Below are positions 18,594 through 28,100 of a stretch of DNA of 64,000 bases, one piece after another. Source of the stretch: Chloropicon primus (Eukaryota > Chlorophyta > Chloropicophyceae > Chloropicales > Chloropicaceae); NCBI GenBank assembly GCA_023205875.1, contig CP060766.1, forward strand, positions 310,001-374,000. Reading direction: 5' to 3'. How positions within the stretch are numbered: position 1 is the first letter of the stretch; each line of letters begins with the position of its first letter. Position numbers and translations under genes: made by a program. The notes beneath the pieces are model-generated. The model was not told the DNA's origin. It saw nothing but the letters and a program-made list of their open reading frames with translations, and searched no databases.

Positions 18594-20975
18594 ATGATGT
18601 ACCAGTCGAGGCCCAAGCAAACGAAGCAGGTGTACACCTGGAGGAGGGTGCTGACAAAGAAAGAGTTCAGGAGCCAGGAGCCTGGGGGGAGAGCAGGCCA
18701 CGCACAATTTGTCCTGTCCAATGGCGACCTTAGGTTCTGGGTTCATGGAGGTCAAGCAGAGGGCGGGGCCTACACGGATGAGCTCTTCTGTTTCGATACG
18801 GGGAAGAAGGTGTGGTCAAAGCACAAGCTCCCGAACAGTCCAAGCCCGCGGGCTTACCATGGGATATGCATGTGCACTCCCACCACGGAGACGTTAATCG
18901 AGAAGGGAAAGAAGGCCCTTCCTCGGGTGGCCGTGTACGGTGGTATCGAGAAAGGGCAGCTGAAGAAGGAGGTCTCGATGTTGGAACAGTGGAACGCTTT
19001 CACCAACAAGTCCGCTTTCCTCAACGCCAAGAAAGCATCCCCATGGCTGCAGAGCGAGGAGGACTTCCAGGTGACCGGCAGCGTGCCCCTCCCTCGGTGC
19101 AACCACACGATGACGACGCTGGATACCGGACAACACGTTTTGGTTTTTGGTGGCTGGCACGGCCGCTTCGTCAGCGATCTTTATGTCTTGGATACGGAGC
19201 ACATGCACTGGGCGCTTAAGAAGGGGAAAGCGAACCCGAGGTCAAAGATCGAGTTCGACATCACTCCGAGGGCCGGCCACACGGCGGTCTTGGTCCGCAG
19301 GCAGCTGTTCGATCGAGGGCCGGAGGGGCAATTCGAGGGCCCTGCTTTGGTCTGCTTCGGGGGGCAGACGGACGGAGGCATGCAGCTCGACGAGGTGCTG
19401 GTGCTGGACCTGACGAACTGGGAGTGGCACAGGCCTCGGCCTCACGGGAGGGAGCCCGTGGCGAGATCAGGGCACTCTGCCGTGTTGCACGGGGATCGAA
19501 TTATTATCTTTGGTGGTTGGGACGGAGGCAAGGTGAGGGACGACATGCACGTGCTGGAGATTGCTGGCGACATGTACAGCGATTGGTGCTGGCAGGACCA
19601 GATCGTTCGGGGCGCTAAAGTCGACGGAAGGATCGGGCACGGGGCCGTGTGCATCAAGGGAGACATGTTTGTCTACGGCGGAATCGGCAAAGACCAAGAG
19701 TTCTTGGGCGACATGCACTTGCTGGAGATTCCTGATTGGAAGCCTGTGCCTTCGACCGTGAGCACGGTCGACAAGGTTCCTGGCGCAGAGGACCAGGACA
19801 TGACGACGAGAATCAGGAGGAACCAGGTGCTGGCCCAGCAGGACGTGGAGAAGGATCTCGACACCAAGCTGGACGAAGCGGTACAGGCGGTCTCGAGGAA
19901 GATCCAGGTGGTGAACGCCCAGAAGAAGGAGCAAGAGGAGTCGTTCGCCCAAATGGTTGCCCAGAACTTGAGGGAAGCCAAGCAGAAGAGCGTCTTTGAC
20001 CTCGTGCAGCATCACGGCAAGGGCTTCAACGACGCAATGGCGATTGCGAACGGCTTCAAGCCCGACGACAACAAGCTTGTGGACGTGAACAGCGCTGCGA
20101 ATCAAATCGTTGCGCAGTTCAACGTCCCAAGACCGCCCAGGGAGCGCAAGGAGCAGCCGAGGAGCGGCAACAGCGCGTGGCATGACGCGATCATCGGGGG
20201 TGTGGAGCAGGTGGCCTTGGAGCAGATTGCGGTGAATGGCGGCCTGATCAAGACCTGGGGAGCCCTTGTCGATGCGGGCGCGGGCGACTCCGAGAGCGAG
20301 GACGAGGGCGGCGTCGACGTCGGGGTGGACATGCAGCGGGCGACGAGGTACGAGAACGACCTCGAGAAGGAGCTCCAAGGGGAAAGCCTTCAGGATTTGG
20401 TTCAGCAGCAAACGGAGAGAGAATTTTCTTTCAAGCAGCAGTTCATGAAGAGCAGCAACGCCTACAAGAAGCAAAGCAGCTCCTCTCCGAACAGGAGGCC
20501 GAAGAGGCTCGTCAACATGCTTGGGGAGGCGCCTTTGGCGCTGACCCCCGCAAACATGTCCACGGAGCTTGCCGAGATCGTGAAGCAGGGAGCGGTGAGC
20601 ACGAGGATGAACGACAACACGGACCTCACTGCGATCATGGACACCCTCCCCGAGAACAAGCAGCCCGTCCCTCAAGGTATCATCGACTCCGCGATGAAGA
20701 TCAAGGCTCTCTTCATTGCCAACATGCACAGGAAGAGGTTCGAGCGCCTCCGGGCCACGGTGAGAATCCAAGCTCACGTCCGCAGGTTCATCACCGCGCT
20801 GAGGTTGAAGAGAGAGAGGACGCAGGCCTTGGAGGCCCAGCATGGCGCCTCGAGCTCCGGCGCCAAGGCGAACAAGAAACACAAGGACGACAGCAAGGGG
20901 AAGAAAAAGCCGGCGACAAATAAGAAGAAGAAGAAGAAAGAGAATCGGGGCTTTGGCTCGAGCCAGGCACGGTGA
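18594..20975 (+). CDS. Kelch-repeat protein with coiled coil and IQ motif
   Basis: 793 residues from ATG 18594 (the frame extends 11 codons upstream without ATG). Residues about 40-400 hold Kelch blades with GG doublets: RFWVHGGQAEGG, VAVYGGIEKG, VLVFGGWHGRFVSDLYVLD, LVCFGGQTDGGMQLDEVLVL, IIIFGGWDGGKVRDDMHVLE and MFVYGGIGKDQEFLGDMHLL. This makes a six-bladed propeller for protein binding. A helical/coiled-coil region follows (about 405-480), then charged linkers. Near 735-760 RATVRIQAHVRRFITALRLK is a calmodulin/centrin-binding IQ motif. The tail is Lys-rich. Similar Kelch-IQ scaffolds occur in algae and protists, but I cannot assign a specific partner. A second, unrelated Kelch gene lies at the right end of the window. 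Confidence 0.9.
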   Translation: MMYQSRPKQTKQVYTWRRVLTKKEFRSQEPGGRAGHAQFVLSNGDLRFWVHGGQAEGGAYTDELFCFDTGKKVWSKHKLPNSPSPRAYHGICMCTPTTETLIEKGKKALPRVAVYGGIEKGQLKKEVSMLEQWNAFTNKSAFLNAKKASPWLQSEEDFQVTGSVPLPRCNHTMTTLDTGQHVLVFGGWHGRFVSDLYVLDTEHMHWALKKGKANPRSKIEFDITPRAGHTAVLVRRQLFDRGPEGQFEGPALVCFGGQTDGGMQLDEVLVLDLTNWEWHRPRPHGREPVARSGHSAVLHGDRIIIFGGWDGGKVRDDMHVLEIAGDMYSDWCWQDQIVRGAKVDGRIGHGAVCIKGDMFVYGGIGKDQEFLGDMHLLEIPDWKPVPSTVSTVDKVPGAEDQDMTTRIRRNQVLAQQDVEKDLDTKLDEAVQAVSRKIQVVNAQKKEQEESFAQMVAQNLREAKQKSVFDLVQHHGKGFNDAMAIANGFKPDDNKLVDVNSAANQIVAQFNVPRPPRERKEQPRSGNSAWHDAIIGGVEQVALEQIAVNGGLIKTWGALVDAGAGDSESEDEGGVDVGVDMQRATRYENDLEKELQGESLQDLVQQQTEREFSFKQQFMKSSNAYKKQSSSSPNRRPKRLVNMLGEAPLALTPANMSTELAEIVKQGAVSTRMNDNTDLTAIMDTLPENKQPVPQGIIDSAMKIKALFIANMHRKRFERLRATVRIQAHVRRFITALRLKRERTQALEAQHGASSSGAKANKKHKDDSKGKKKPATNKKKKKKENRGFGSSQAR

Positions 20976-21352
20976 ACCGAGAATGTATATATATATATAT
21001 ATATATATATAGAAAGGTAGATAGAGAACGTGGCAATGAAGCTCCACCCTCCACCATCACACCATCACCATCCTCTCCATCCTCTCTCTCCTCCATCTTT
21101 ATCCTCATCAACTCTCTCTCTCTCTCTCTCCCTCCTCCAATGAATGACAAAGGCAATGACAGAGAGAGAAAGGCAGAGAGGTAGAAAGGTAGATAGAGAG
21201 CATGGCAACGAAGCTCCACCCTCCACCCTCACCCCCTCCCCATCAACTCTCTCTCTCTCTCTCCTCATCCACTGAGATCTCGATCTCGATAAGGCGCCTT
21301 ATCTTTTAATCCAGGAGCTGGTGCCCGTCGAGGAGGGGAAAAAAGGGATGAG
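20976..21352. repeat. Intergenic simple repeats and imperfect 172-bp direct repeat
   Basis: A (TA)13 tract at 20986-21011 is followed by two imperfect copies of a segment starting AGAAAGGTAGATAGAGA at 21011 and 21183 (172 bases apart), each with CTCCACCCTCCACC and CT-rich runs. No gene seen. Confidence 0.8.
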
Positions 21353-22145
21353 ATGATGGAGCCTGTTGCGCTGAAGAGAGCCGCGGCAGGTGCGAGGCCG
21401 ACCTGCCTGAGGCATCACCGCCACCACCATCGCAACCACCGCCACGTGACGTGCTCCGCACACCATCGCTCGTCATCGTCATCGTCGTTCATCACCAGAA
21501 GGTTTGCTGGTTTTGCTTTTGGAGGTCTTCTCGGAAGTCTGGCCACGGCATCTCCAGAGAAGGCGGTTGCCCTCGGGCCGGAGAACGTGCAGCTCGACAT
21601 CATCGACTACAAGACGGTGGAGTGCGTCGAAGGGGTGCCGAAGGGCGCTCGCTGCGTCGAGTTCAAAGCCATTGGAAACAACAAATCCAAGAAGCCAAGT
21701 TACAATGGCGAAAGTAAGTGATGGATGGATATGGATTACATCAGCAGCGTGGTATGTCCTTGGCTCTGACACACACACACGCGCGCGCACGTGCTCTCTC
21801 TCTTTCTTCCATCTCTTTCTTCCATCTCTTTCTTCCATCGTTCGTTCGTTTGTCATCAAAGTCTTTGGAAAGATTCGCTACGCCGGCAGCAACGAGTCTG
21901 CCATCTACGGCGACTACGCCGAGGCCACCGACGCGGGCAAGATAGGTGACATCGATGAGATCCCTCCTGGAAAGAATGAGCTCAAGTTCACCCTCCTGCT
22001 TCAGCCAGGTAAAGAGGACGCCAAACTGGAATTCATCAACCCAAAGATAAGAGTTTACCCAGGCATGTCCAAGGACTTTCGCATCATGAAACCCGTGTCC
22101 GATACCATGGACGTCTGTGACCCTGACTACGATCTCTGCGACTGA
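21353..22145 (+). CDS. Predicted thylakoid-lumen protein, one intron
   Basis: Two exons: 21353-21713 and 21862-22145 (intron 148 bp, GTAAGT...CAAAG, phase 1), 214 residues. The N-terminus is a His/Ser/Arg-rich chloroplast-transit-like stretch. It is followed by TRRFAGFAFGGLLGSLATAS, a twin-arginine then hydrophobic core typical of lumen-targeting leaders, with a possible cleavage after KAVA. The mature part (VQLDIIDYKTVECVEGVPKG ... NGEIFGKIRYAGSNES ... PGKNELKFTLLLQPG ... DVCDPDYDLCD) looks like a small beta-rich domain with an acidic Cys-containing tail. I do not recognise a named family. Splicing is supported because the frame joins cleanly and reads through the junction as one domain. Confidence 0.75.
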
Positions 22146-22238
22146 GGTCGCGGAGCCAAGCTGCAAGCTCTCAGGAAATGTAATCAAGCGTCGTTTCTTT
22201 TGGGGCTTGTGAATAAATACGAAGGCGACGACGGCGAA

Positions 22239-23114
22239 TCAATCGACCGTGGCCTTCACCCACTGCACGTCCAAGCAGAAGGGCTGGTCCTCGCCGGCGA
22301 CCTTTTCCTCCTTGTCCTCCGGAAGCAGCCCAACGCACGCGAAGCTCATCGAGTACAAGTTTCTGTGATTCATGAGCGTCTGATCGTTCACGACTTTCCC
22401 TTGCCACGTGAGCAGAAACTTGCTGAAAGGCAGAACGATCTCCTCCCACTCGCCCTCCTTGGGCTGGATGTACCCCTGGTAGTTGTCGTCACTGGCAGCT
22501 CCGGGGACGATCCAGTTCTCTGTCCTCAGGCTGACGATGTACTTCCTCCCGTCGCCCCGAACCCTCAGCACGAGGCCGGCGAAAGGTTCGAGGTCAAAAT
22601 TAATGACGGACTGCAACAAACCCTTTTCCGTCTGCATGACCGAGAATGCCGTGCCAAGGCGCACTTCCTCCTCCTCCTTGTCTTGGGCGTCCCCGCCCTC
22701 CTCGCTCGCTGCAGCCTTCTTTGCCTTCAACGCGGCCTCGTGGGCCTCCTCCTCCGGGGTCTTCTGGCGCACGGGAAGGGCAAAGGGAGGGCAAAGGTGT
22801 CCCGAGAACCGAGCAAAGTACCCATCACCCTCGCTGTGAACTTGGACATCAGCCTGAGAGGATCCTCCGATCCCCCCATCGGTTGCGACACGCCAACCAC
22901 GCAAGTCCCTCCCGTCCTCCCTATCGAACTGAAATATCACCTCCTCCGTGTTCGCCACCGTTCCAGGACCTGCCAGGGCCTGATCCATGAACTGATTCAT
23001 CTGCTTGGCCCACCTGCCGAAAGATGAGGTCGAGTACAACCCAAACTGCGAGCGGTGGCCACGAGACCGCAACCCTCTGACCAAACCAACCCCCACCTGC
23101 TGCAACAACAACAT
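22239..23114 (-). CDS. Complex I intermediate-associated protein 30 (CIA30/NDUFAF1) domain protein
   Basis: 291 residues from ATG 23114. The start is chosen because it opens a mitochondrial-presequence-like region (MLLLQQVGVGLVRGLRSRGH) that is Arg/Leu-rich without acids; upstream in-frame codons lie in CCAAT-type repeats. The CIA30 domain spans about 55-290: EVIFQFDREDGRDLRGWRVA, DGGIGGSSQADVQ, GYFARFSGHL, then FDLEPFAGLVLRVRGDGRKY, VPGAASDDNYQGYIQPKEGE, WEEIVLPFSKFLLTWQGK and MSFACVGLL. The family assists assembly of respiratory complex I; related proteins also occur in plastids. An acidic Ala/Glu-rich insert (about 115-160) interrupts the domain after FSGHL. Confidence 0.9.
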   Translation of the reverse strand: MLLLQQVGVGLVRGLRSRGHRSQFGLYSTSSFGRWAKQMNQFMDQALAGPGTVANTEEVIFQFDREDGRDLRGWRVATDGGIGGSSQADVQVHSEGDGYFARFSGHLCPPFALPVRQKTPEEEAHEAALKAKKAAASEEGGDAQDKEEEEVRLGTAFSVMQTEKGLLQSVINFDLEPFAGLVLRVRGDGRKYIVSLRTENWIVPGAASDDNYQGYIQPKEGEWEEIVLPFSKFLLTWQGKVVNDQTLMNHRNLYSMSFACVGLLPEDKEEKVAGEDQPFCLDVQWVKATVD

Positions 23115-23612
23115 GGTGAGGTCCAATCCAATCCAATCCAATCCCTCTGCTCCCTCTGGTCCTTCTGGCCACCAACAATCAAAAACCTCCCGATGCCGAT
23201 GAAAGGAACCAATCCAATCCAATTGGGAACCAACCTCTCCGCAGCCGATGAACCTCCTCTCTTCCAAAGTCCCCTCACTGCCAATGAATGCAGTGGACTC
23301 CTCCTCGATTGCGATGCCTTCCTCTGTCTCTCAAGCCTTCACCTCGGCTTCCACGTCAAGTGCCGTGGCTCGATGGAAAGAGGATGAGATGGCGGAGCAG
23401 CTTGTTCGGTCCTCTTCCGTCCTCCTCCTCCTCCTCGTCCTCCACTTTGCGTTCGAAACCTTCGCCTCTTCGCACCTCTCGCTCGACTGCCTCGCCAACA
23501 ATTCTTGCCTCCTCCAGAGAGAGAGAGAGGTGAAGCGCGGTTGTTTGGCGACGGCGAAGAGGCGCAGGGGCGACGAGGGGGCTGGTGTCCACGAGACCAT
23601 CGGAAGGATCTT

Positions 23613-23637
23613 CTCGCGGGCTTCCTAACGATACCTT
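23613..23637 (+). promoter_or_regulatory. Upstream element, distal instance for ARP5-like gene
   Basis: CTCGCGGGCTTCCTAACG then ATACCTT: a weaker match with the CTTTC core altered, followed by GATTGACGCATTTGG as in other instances. Confidence 0.35.
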
Positions 23638-23798
23638 GATTGACGCATTTGGTCCACGGAGCGGTCGAGAGAGAGGGAGAGAGGACGACGGCGTCGGCAT
23701 CGAGGACGGCGAAACAGGTGAGGGAAAGGGGTGAAGCAGAGGGTGTGTGTGGAGGTTAGGACTCAGGAAGGTGGTGACCAGGAATCGGGTCTCGCGAT

Positions 23799-23824
23799 CT
23801 CACGATCTTTCCATCGACGCCTCT
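23799..23824 (+). promoter_or_regulatory. Upstream element, proximal instance for ARP5-like gene
   Basis: CTCACGATCTTTCCATCGAC then GCCTCT, 107-132 bases before ATG 23931, same strand as the gene. Confidence 0.5.
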
Positions 23825-23930
23825 ATTGACCTCCAGCGCGGCTGGGAAGAGTTGGAGAGAAGCTCGGTGAGGTTTGCTCGAACTTGTTGGGGATCGGGGA
23901 GTGAGGAGGCGAAGAGCTACGACGAGGGCC

Positions 23931-25157
23931 ATGACAGTGTCTTCTGAGAGGAGGCTTGTGATAGACAACGGCTCGTACTATTGCAGAGCAGGGTTTAACG
24001 ACGCGAGTGATCCCACGAGTTCTGTGAGGGCTCTCGTCTTGCGTCCTCGGAGGCGAGAGGATGGCCAGCTCTTCTCGCTGGTGGGGGACGTTCCCCCCTG
24101 TCTGCTAGTGGGGACGGATGCCGCAAGGGCACCAGTCAAGTCCCCTTTCGAGTCCAACGTCGTGATCAACTTTGAGGTCCAGGAGACTATCTTTGACTTC
24201 GTGCTCTCGAGAGTCCAGGGCCTGGGGAAGGGCAACGAGGCAGGTGCCCTGGAGCACGAGGTGGTCCTCACGGAATGCGTGCTGAACCCCCAAGCGAGCA
24301 GGCAAGCCATGGCGGAGCTGATGTTCGAGACGTATGGCTGCCCGGGGCTTCACCTTGGCCCCGATGCCACCTTTGCTTACGCGCACAACCGGTTGGTCGA
24401 TGGGGGCAACGTCAAGAGTCACGGGTTGGTGGTGGGGATGGGGCACTCCGCCACGAATTTCGTTCCCATCGTAGACGACGTGCCGGACTTTGACCGGGCT
24501 CTGAGAATGAACCTGAGTGGCATGGGGATGACCACGCAGCTGCAGAGGTGCTTAGAAGTGAAGTACGGCAAGTCTCTCAATGGCAAGGACCACCCGCTCT
24601 CGGGGTTCAACCTCGTCGAGAAGATCAAAGCCCAGATCTGTCTGGTGGCGCTGGACTATCGAGAGGAGCTGAAAAAAATTGGTCGAAGCCTCGGCAAAGG
24701 CACGGAAGCGCTGGGCAGCTTTGAGTGCCCGGACGCGACCGGCGTTCTGCCTGCCCTGGACTTGAACACGGCGGTGGAGAGGATCCAGATACCAGAAATA
24801 TATTTCCAGCCCTCGATCGCTGGCATCGATCAGATGAATATCACGGACACCGTGGAGGCGGTGTGCAGCAATGGGATGAGGGGGGGTTGGTCCTCCGAGC
24901 TCCTGGAATCCGTGCTGATCACGGGCGGAGGCTCCAAGTTCAAGGGGATGGCTCCGAGGTTACAGAGGGAGCTCAAGTCTAGGTGCAAGGTCGGGACGAC
25001 GTTGAACGTCCTGACCGGGAAGGACGCGAGCTTGGACGCATGGAGGGGAGCGGCGGCGTACTCAAGCGGTTTGCTCAGCAAGGGAGGCGGCTACGCGACT
25101 TTCGTGGACAAGAAGGGCTACGAGGAGATGGGCGCAAACAGGGTGTTTCTGTATTAA
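23931..25157 (+). CDS. ARP5: Actin-related protein, ARP5-like (INO80 complex type)
   Basis: 408 residues from ATG 23931. An actin fold is shown by RLVIDNGSYYCRAGF (phosphate loop 1), VVLTECVLNPQASRQAMAEL, MFETYGCPG, GLVVGMGHSATNFVPIVDD (phosphate loop 2) and SVLITGGGSKFKGM. The ARP5 signature is the pair NPQASRQAMAELMFETYG and PEIYFQPSIAGIDQ. ARP5 is a nuclear subunit of the INO80 chromatin remodeller. Known ARP5 proteins are usually 600 residues or more with a large insertion; here the region after LVALDYREELKKI is short, so the insertion is missing. The stop codon overlaps that of the convergent TPR/DnaJ gene by four bases (25154-25157). Confidence 0.8.
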   Translation: MTVSSERRLVIDNGSYYCRAGFNDASDPTSSVRALVLRPRRREDGQLFSLVGDVPPCLLVGTDAARAPVKSPFESNVVINFEVQETIFDFVLSRVQGLGKGNEAGALEHEVVLTECVLNPQASRQAMAELMFETYGCPGLHLGPDATFAYAHNRLVDGGNVKSHGLVVGMGHSATNFVPIVDDVPDFDRALRMNLSGMGMTTQLQRCLEVKYGKSLNGKDHPLSGFNLVEKIKAQICLVALDYREELKKIGRSLGKGTEALGSFECPDATGVLPALDLNTAVERIQIPEIYFQPSIAGIDQMNITDTVEAVCSNGMRGGWSSELLESVLITGGGSKFKGMAPRLQRELKSRCKVGTTLNVLTGKDASLDAWRGAAAYSSGLLSKGGGYATFVDKKGYEEMGANRVFLY

Positions 25158-28100
25158 TTCTGAAGTAACAATTGAAAGGCATGCGTCAGCCTGACAAATA
25201 TTTCTTGAGCTTGGGGCGAGGAATTTTTGTCGGGGTGGTATTTGAGTGCCATCTTCTTGTACGCTCTGCTTATCTGGTTGGAGCTCGCACTTGTGGACAC
25301 GCCCAGAAGCCTGCGGGCGCTTCTCTTGGCCTCGCTTTGGCCGTCGTACGTTCGCCGCGGCACCGATCGGAACCTGGGAGCGCTCCTCGCCTGCTGGGCG
25401 CTCTCTCTCTCCCTCTTCCTCTTTTGCTCGTCCACCCAATCGGCATCCACGGGGTGCTCGCTTGACGGGTGGCCGCACAAGCTGCAGTAAAGCATGATCT
25501 CTGGGTTCAACGCATCGGATTCCCTATATATGACTTTGAATCCAGGGCAGTCGCTGTTCTTCAAGCACCTGCCTCTCCTCACCTGAGTGATGAAGTCCAG
25601 CGATGTTTCTCTGATGTACTCCCCGTTGGCGTCAGCCTCCTTCTGCCTCAGCACCGCCTCTTTCACCCTCTTCTGGCATTCGTTCTCCCTCTCTCTCATT
25701 TCGCTCTCCTTGGACTTCAGGATGTCTTCCTGCTTCCTCTTCACTATCGCATCAATTCTCAACCTCTTCGCAAACTCCTCTTCCGTCTCGTGCAATTCGC
25801 AGGCGTAGCCACACGTCGCACAAAACTTTCCGGCCGGGAAGGTGTTCCACTTCAATGCAAACTCCATCAGATCGCTGTCCTTTTCCTTCACCGCCCTCTC
25901 AAAGAGCCTCTGGGGGGTCTGGCAGCCCTGGAACGACGGTTTGAAGCTTTCGCATGCGCGTTCACCCCCTTCCTCGCAAATTTTACACGCTCCTCTCACA
26001 ACGCCAAACCAGTCCCTCTGCAGGGATCTTTGGCTCACTGTCTTCATGTTCTGGGCGATGTTCGTGATGTCTAACACGGCATCTCTATCGCTTGCAAGCC
26101 CGCGCAAAGGCTTTGCTGTCTCGTGCAAGGGTCTCTTCTCCCTGCTGGGTGGCTTTACGACATCCCGATGGGAGTCGCAGAATTCTTTGACGCGACTCCA
26201 CTCCTCTTGGAGGTCAAACCACCTTTGCTCATCCCCCCCACCCTCCCCTTGGTCTTCCTCCTCCTCTTTCTCATCAGCCAAAGCATTCCAAACATCCTCG
26301 AACACCTGGCATGCATCGTCCTTTGCGTTCTGGTCATAGTATGCCACGTCGTCTTCTCCGAACAAAGGGGAAGATGGAGCTCTGGGGGGCCCACCGTTCC
26401 CTTCAACATTCTCTTTTGCTGCTGAAAGTGCCCGGATCGCTGCTTCTTGAGGGTCATGCTCGCCCGTGGCCATCAGCTTCTCGTACTCCACTTCAACGCA
26501 CTTTTGGAATTCTTCCTTCAAGTCTTCTGGCGGCCCACGGATCCCTTCGCCTTCCCCGTTGTGAGCAACGTGACTTGTGCTACTGCTTGCTTTTGCACCA
26601 GTCGCCTCGTGGCCCAGCCCCTGAAACATAGTCAGCAAGTTATCTGCACTCACTTTGACATGAGTCTCCTCATCCTTCACACTGGAGTTGCGAGAAGTGC
26701 GACCTTCTGGGGGAGCCTCGCTGTCAAGACGCTCAGGCTCCACCTGCACGGTGATTGGCGCCTCGGTATCTTCCTCCTCAGCGCCAGACTCCTTTGAACT
26801 GCAAGCGTTTTCTTCTGGGGTCGACATGTCGCTGCTGCTCTCCGCGCGGACACTAACAAAGTCGTCCGAGAAATGTTCGCTCGAGGTGCAGTCCGGTTCA
26901 CCGTCCGTATCGGCGTCATCGAAATCGATATCAGCAAATTTTGGAGCATCTGTCTCTATTTTGCTCGAAATCAGACTCTTTTCCGCTCTCTCCGCTCTCT
27001 CTTCTGCATCCAACCGTGCTGCTTTCTCCTTCTTGTACCTCCTCTCCATTTCCTTTGCCTTCTGCGAAAGATCGGAGCCCTTGTCCATTTGAGCCTCGAG
27101 GATCTCAAGTTGCTTGGCCATTGTCGATCCCTCTCTGGCGAGCCTCGCATTGTCTTGAGCAAGGCCAGCCTTCTCCTTCAAGACCGCCTCCATCTGCTCG
27201 CGGAGGAAGCTCAGGTCCTCCTCAGCAGCGACTTCTGCGACCTGGCGAAGCGTCCGCTCTTTCACCAACTTCTCCTGCAAGAGGTTGATGTCAATGTCCA
27301 ACTGTTCCAGTGAGCTGGATTTGCTGTGCGAACCCCCCACAACCTGCCTCACGTCAATGCCAGCTCTTCTTTCGTGCCCACCAACTTTCCGCTGGCTTTC
27401 CTCCACCTTCTTCTCTATCCCCTCAACGCGCTGAAGCACGTTTGACATGGTCTCAGATTGTTTCTGCAGCCGGGCGTCGCACGCTTTTACGAGATTCATG
27501 AGCTGGCCGAGCGAGGCTTGTATCCCACACATTTGCTCGGCTGTTGCACCCCCTTGCCCCGGCTTGTCAACGTGATCTCCAGGTCTTGCACTTTCCTCCT
27601 TCGAGTTCCCGGATTCTGGTGCCTCGGGGCTCGCCCTCGACGCTTTCATCTGCATCAGCAGCTTCCTGACGTCTTTATCACTTGGATCCAAGAGCAGGCA
27701 ATGCTCGTAAGCGAAAATGGCCTCGTCCATCTTCCCCGTGTGGTACAACGCATAGCCCTTCCTGCTCCAGGCCTTTGGCCAATTCGGGGCCAGCCGAATC
27801 GCATTGATCGCATCCGCAAGCGCCTCCTTGTACATGCTCCTCCTTGCGTAAGCCGCACTCCTGTTGCTGAATACCTTGCAGTCCCTCGGGTCCTTCTTCG
27901 CGGCCTCTGTGTAACATTCGATAGCTCGTGTGAAGTCTCCACCTCTCATGTGGTCGTCGCCCATCTTCTTCGGATTTCTCCTGGGTTGGGCCGCGGCCGT
28001 CGCCAGGCCCTTTCTTGCAGATGCCAAGCCCTGAGCGTACTTTTCGTTGTCGGGCTCAAGCTTCAAACACACTTGGTATTCACGTGCTGCTTTGTCAAAC

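Larger units (their letters stand above)
23115..23930. promoter_or_regulatory. Divergent promoter region (CIA30 / ARP5-like)
   Basis: Beside CIA30 there is a pentamer tract TCCAATCCAATCCAATCC (23122-23145) and another CCAATCCAATT near 23210, i.e. clustered CCAAT boxes. Toward the ARP gene there are two upstream elements in plus orientation (about 23613 and 23799). No gene seen between. Confidence 0.5.

Noticed and set aside
17742-18755. 337-residue minus-strand frame with 60-residue repeats
   Set aside because: Repeats are the 180-bp DNA repeat read in frame; no start context, domain or similarity, and it overlaps the Kelch gene start.
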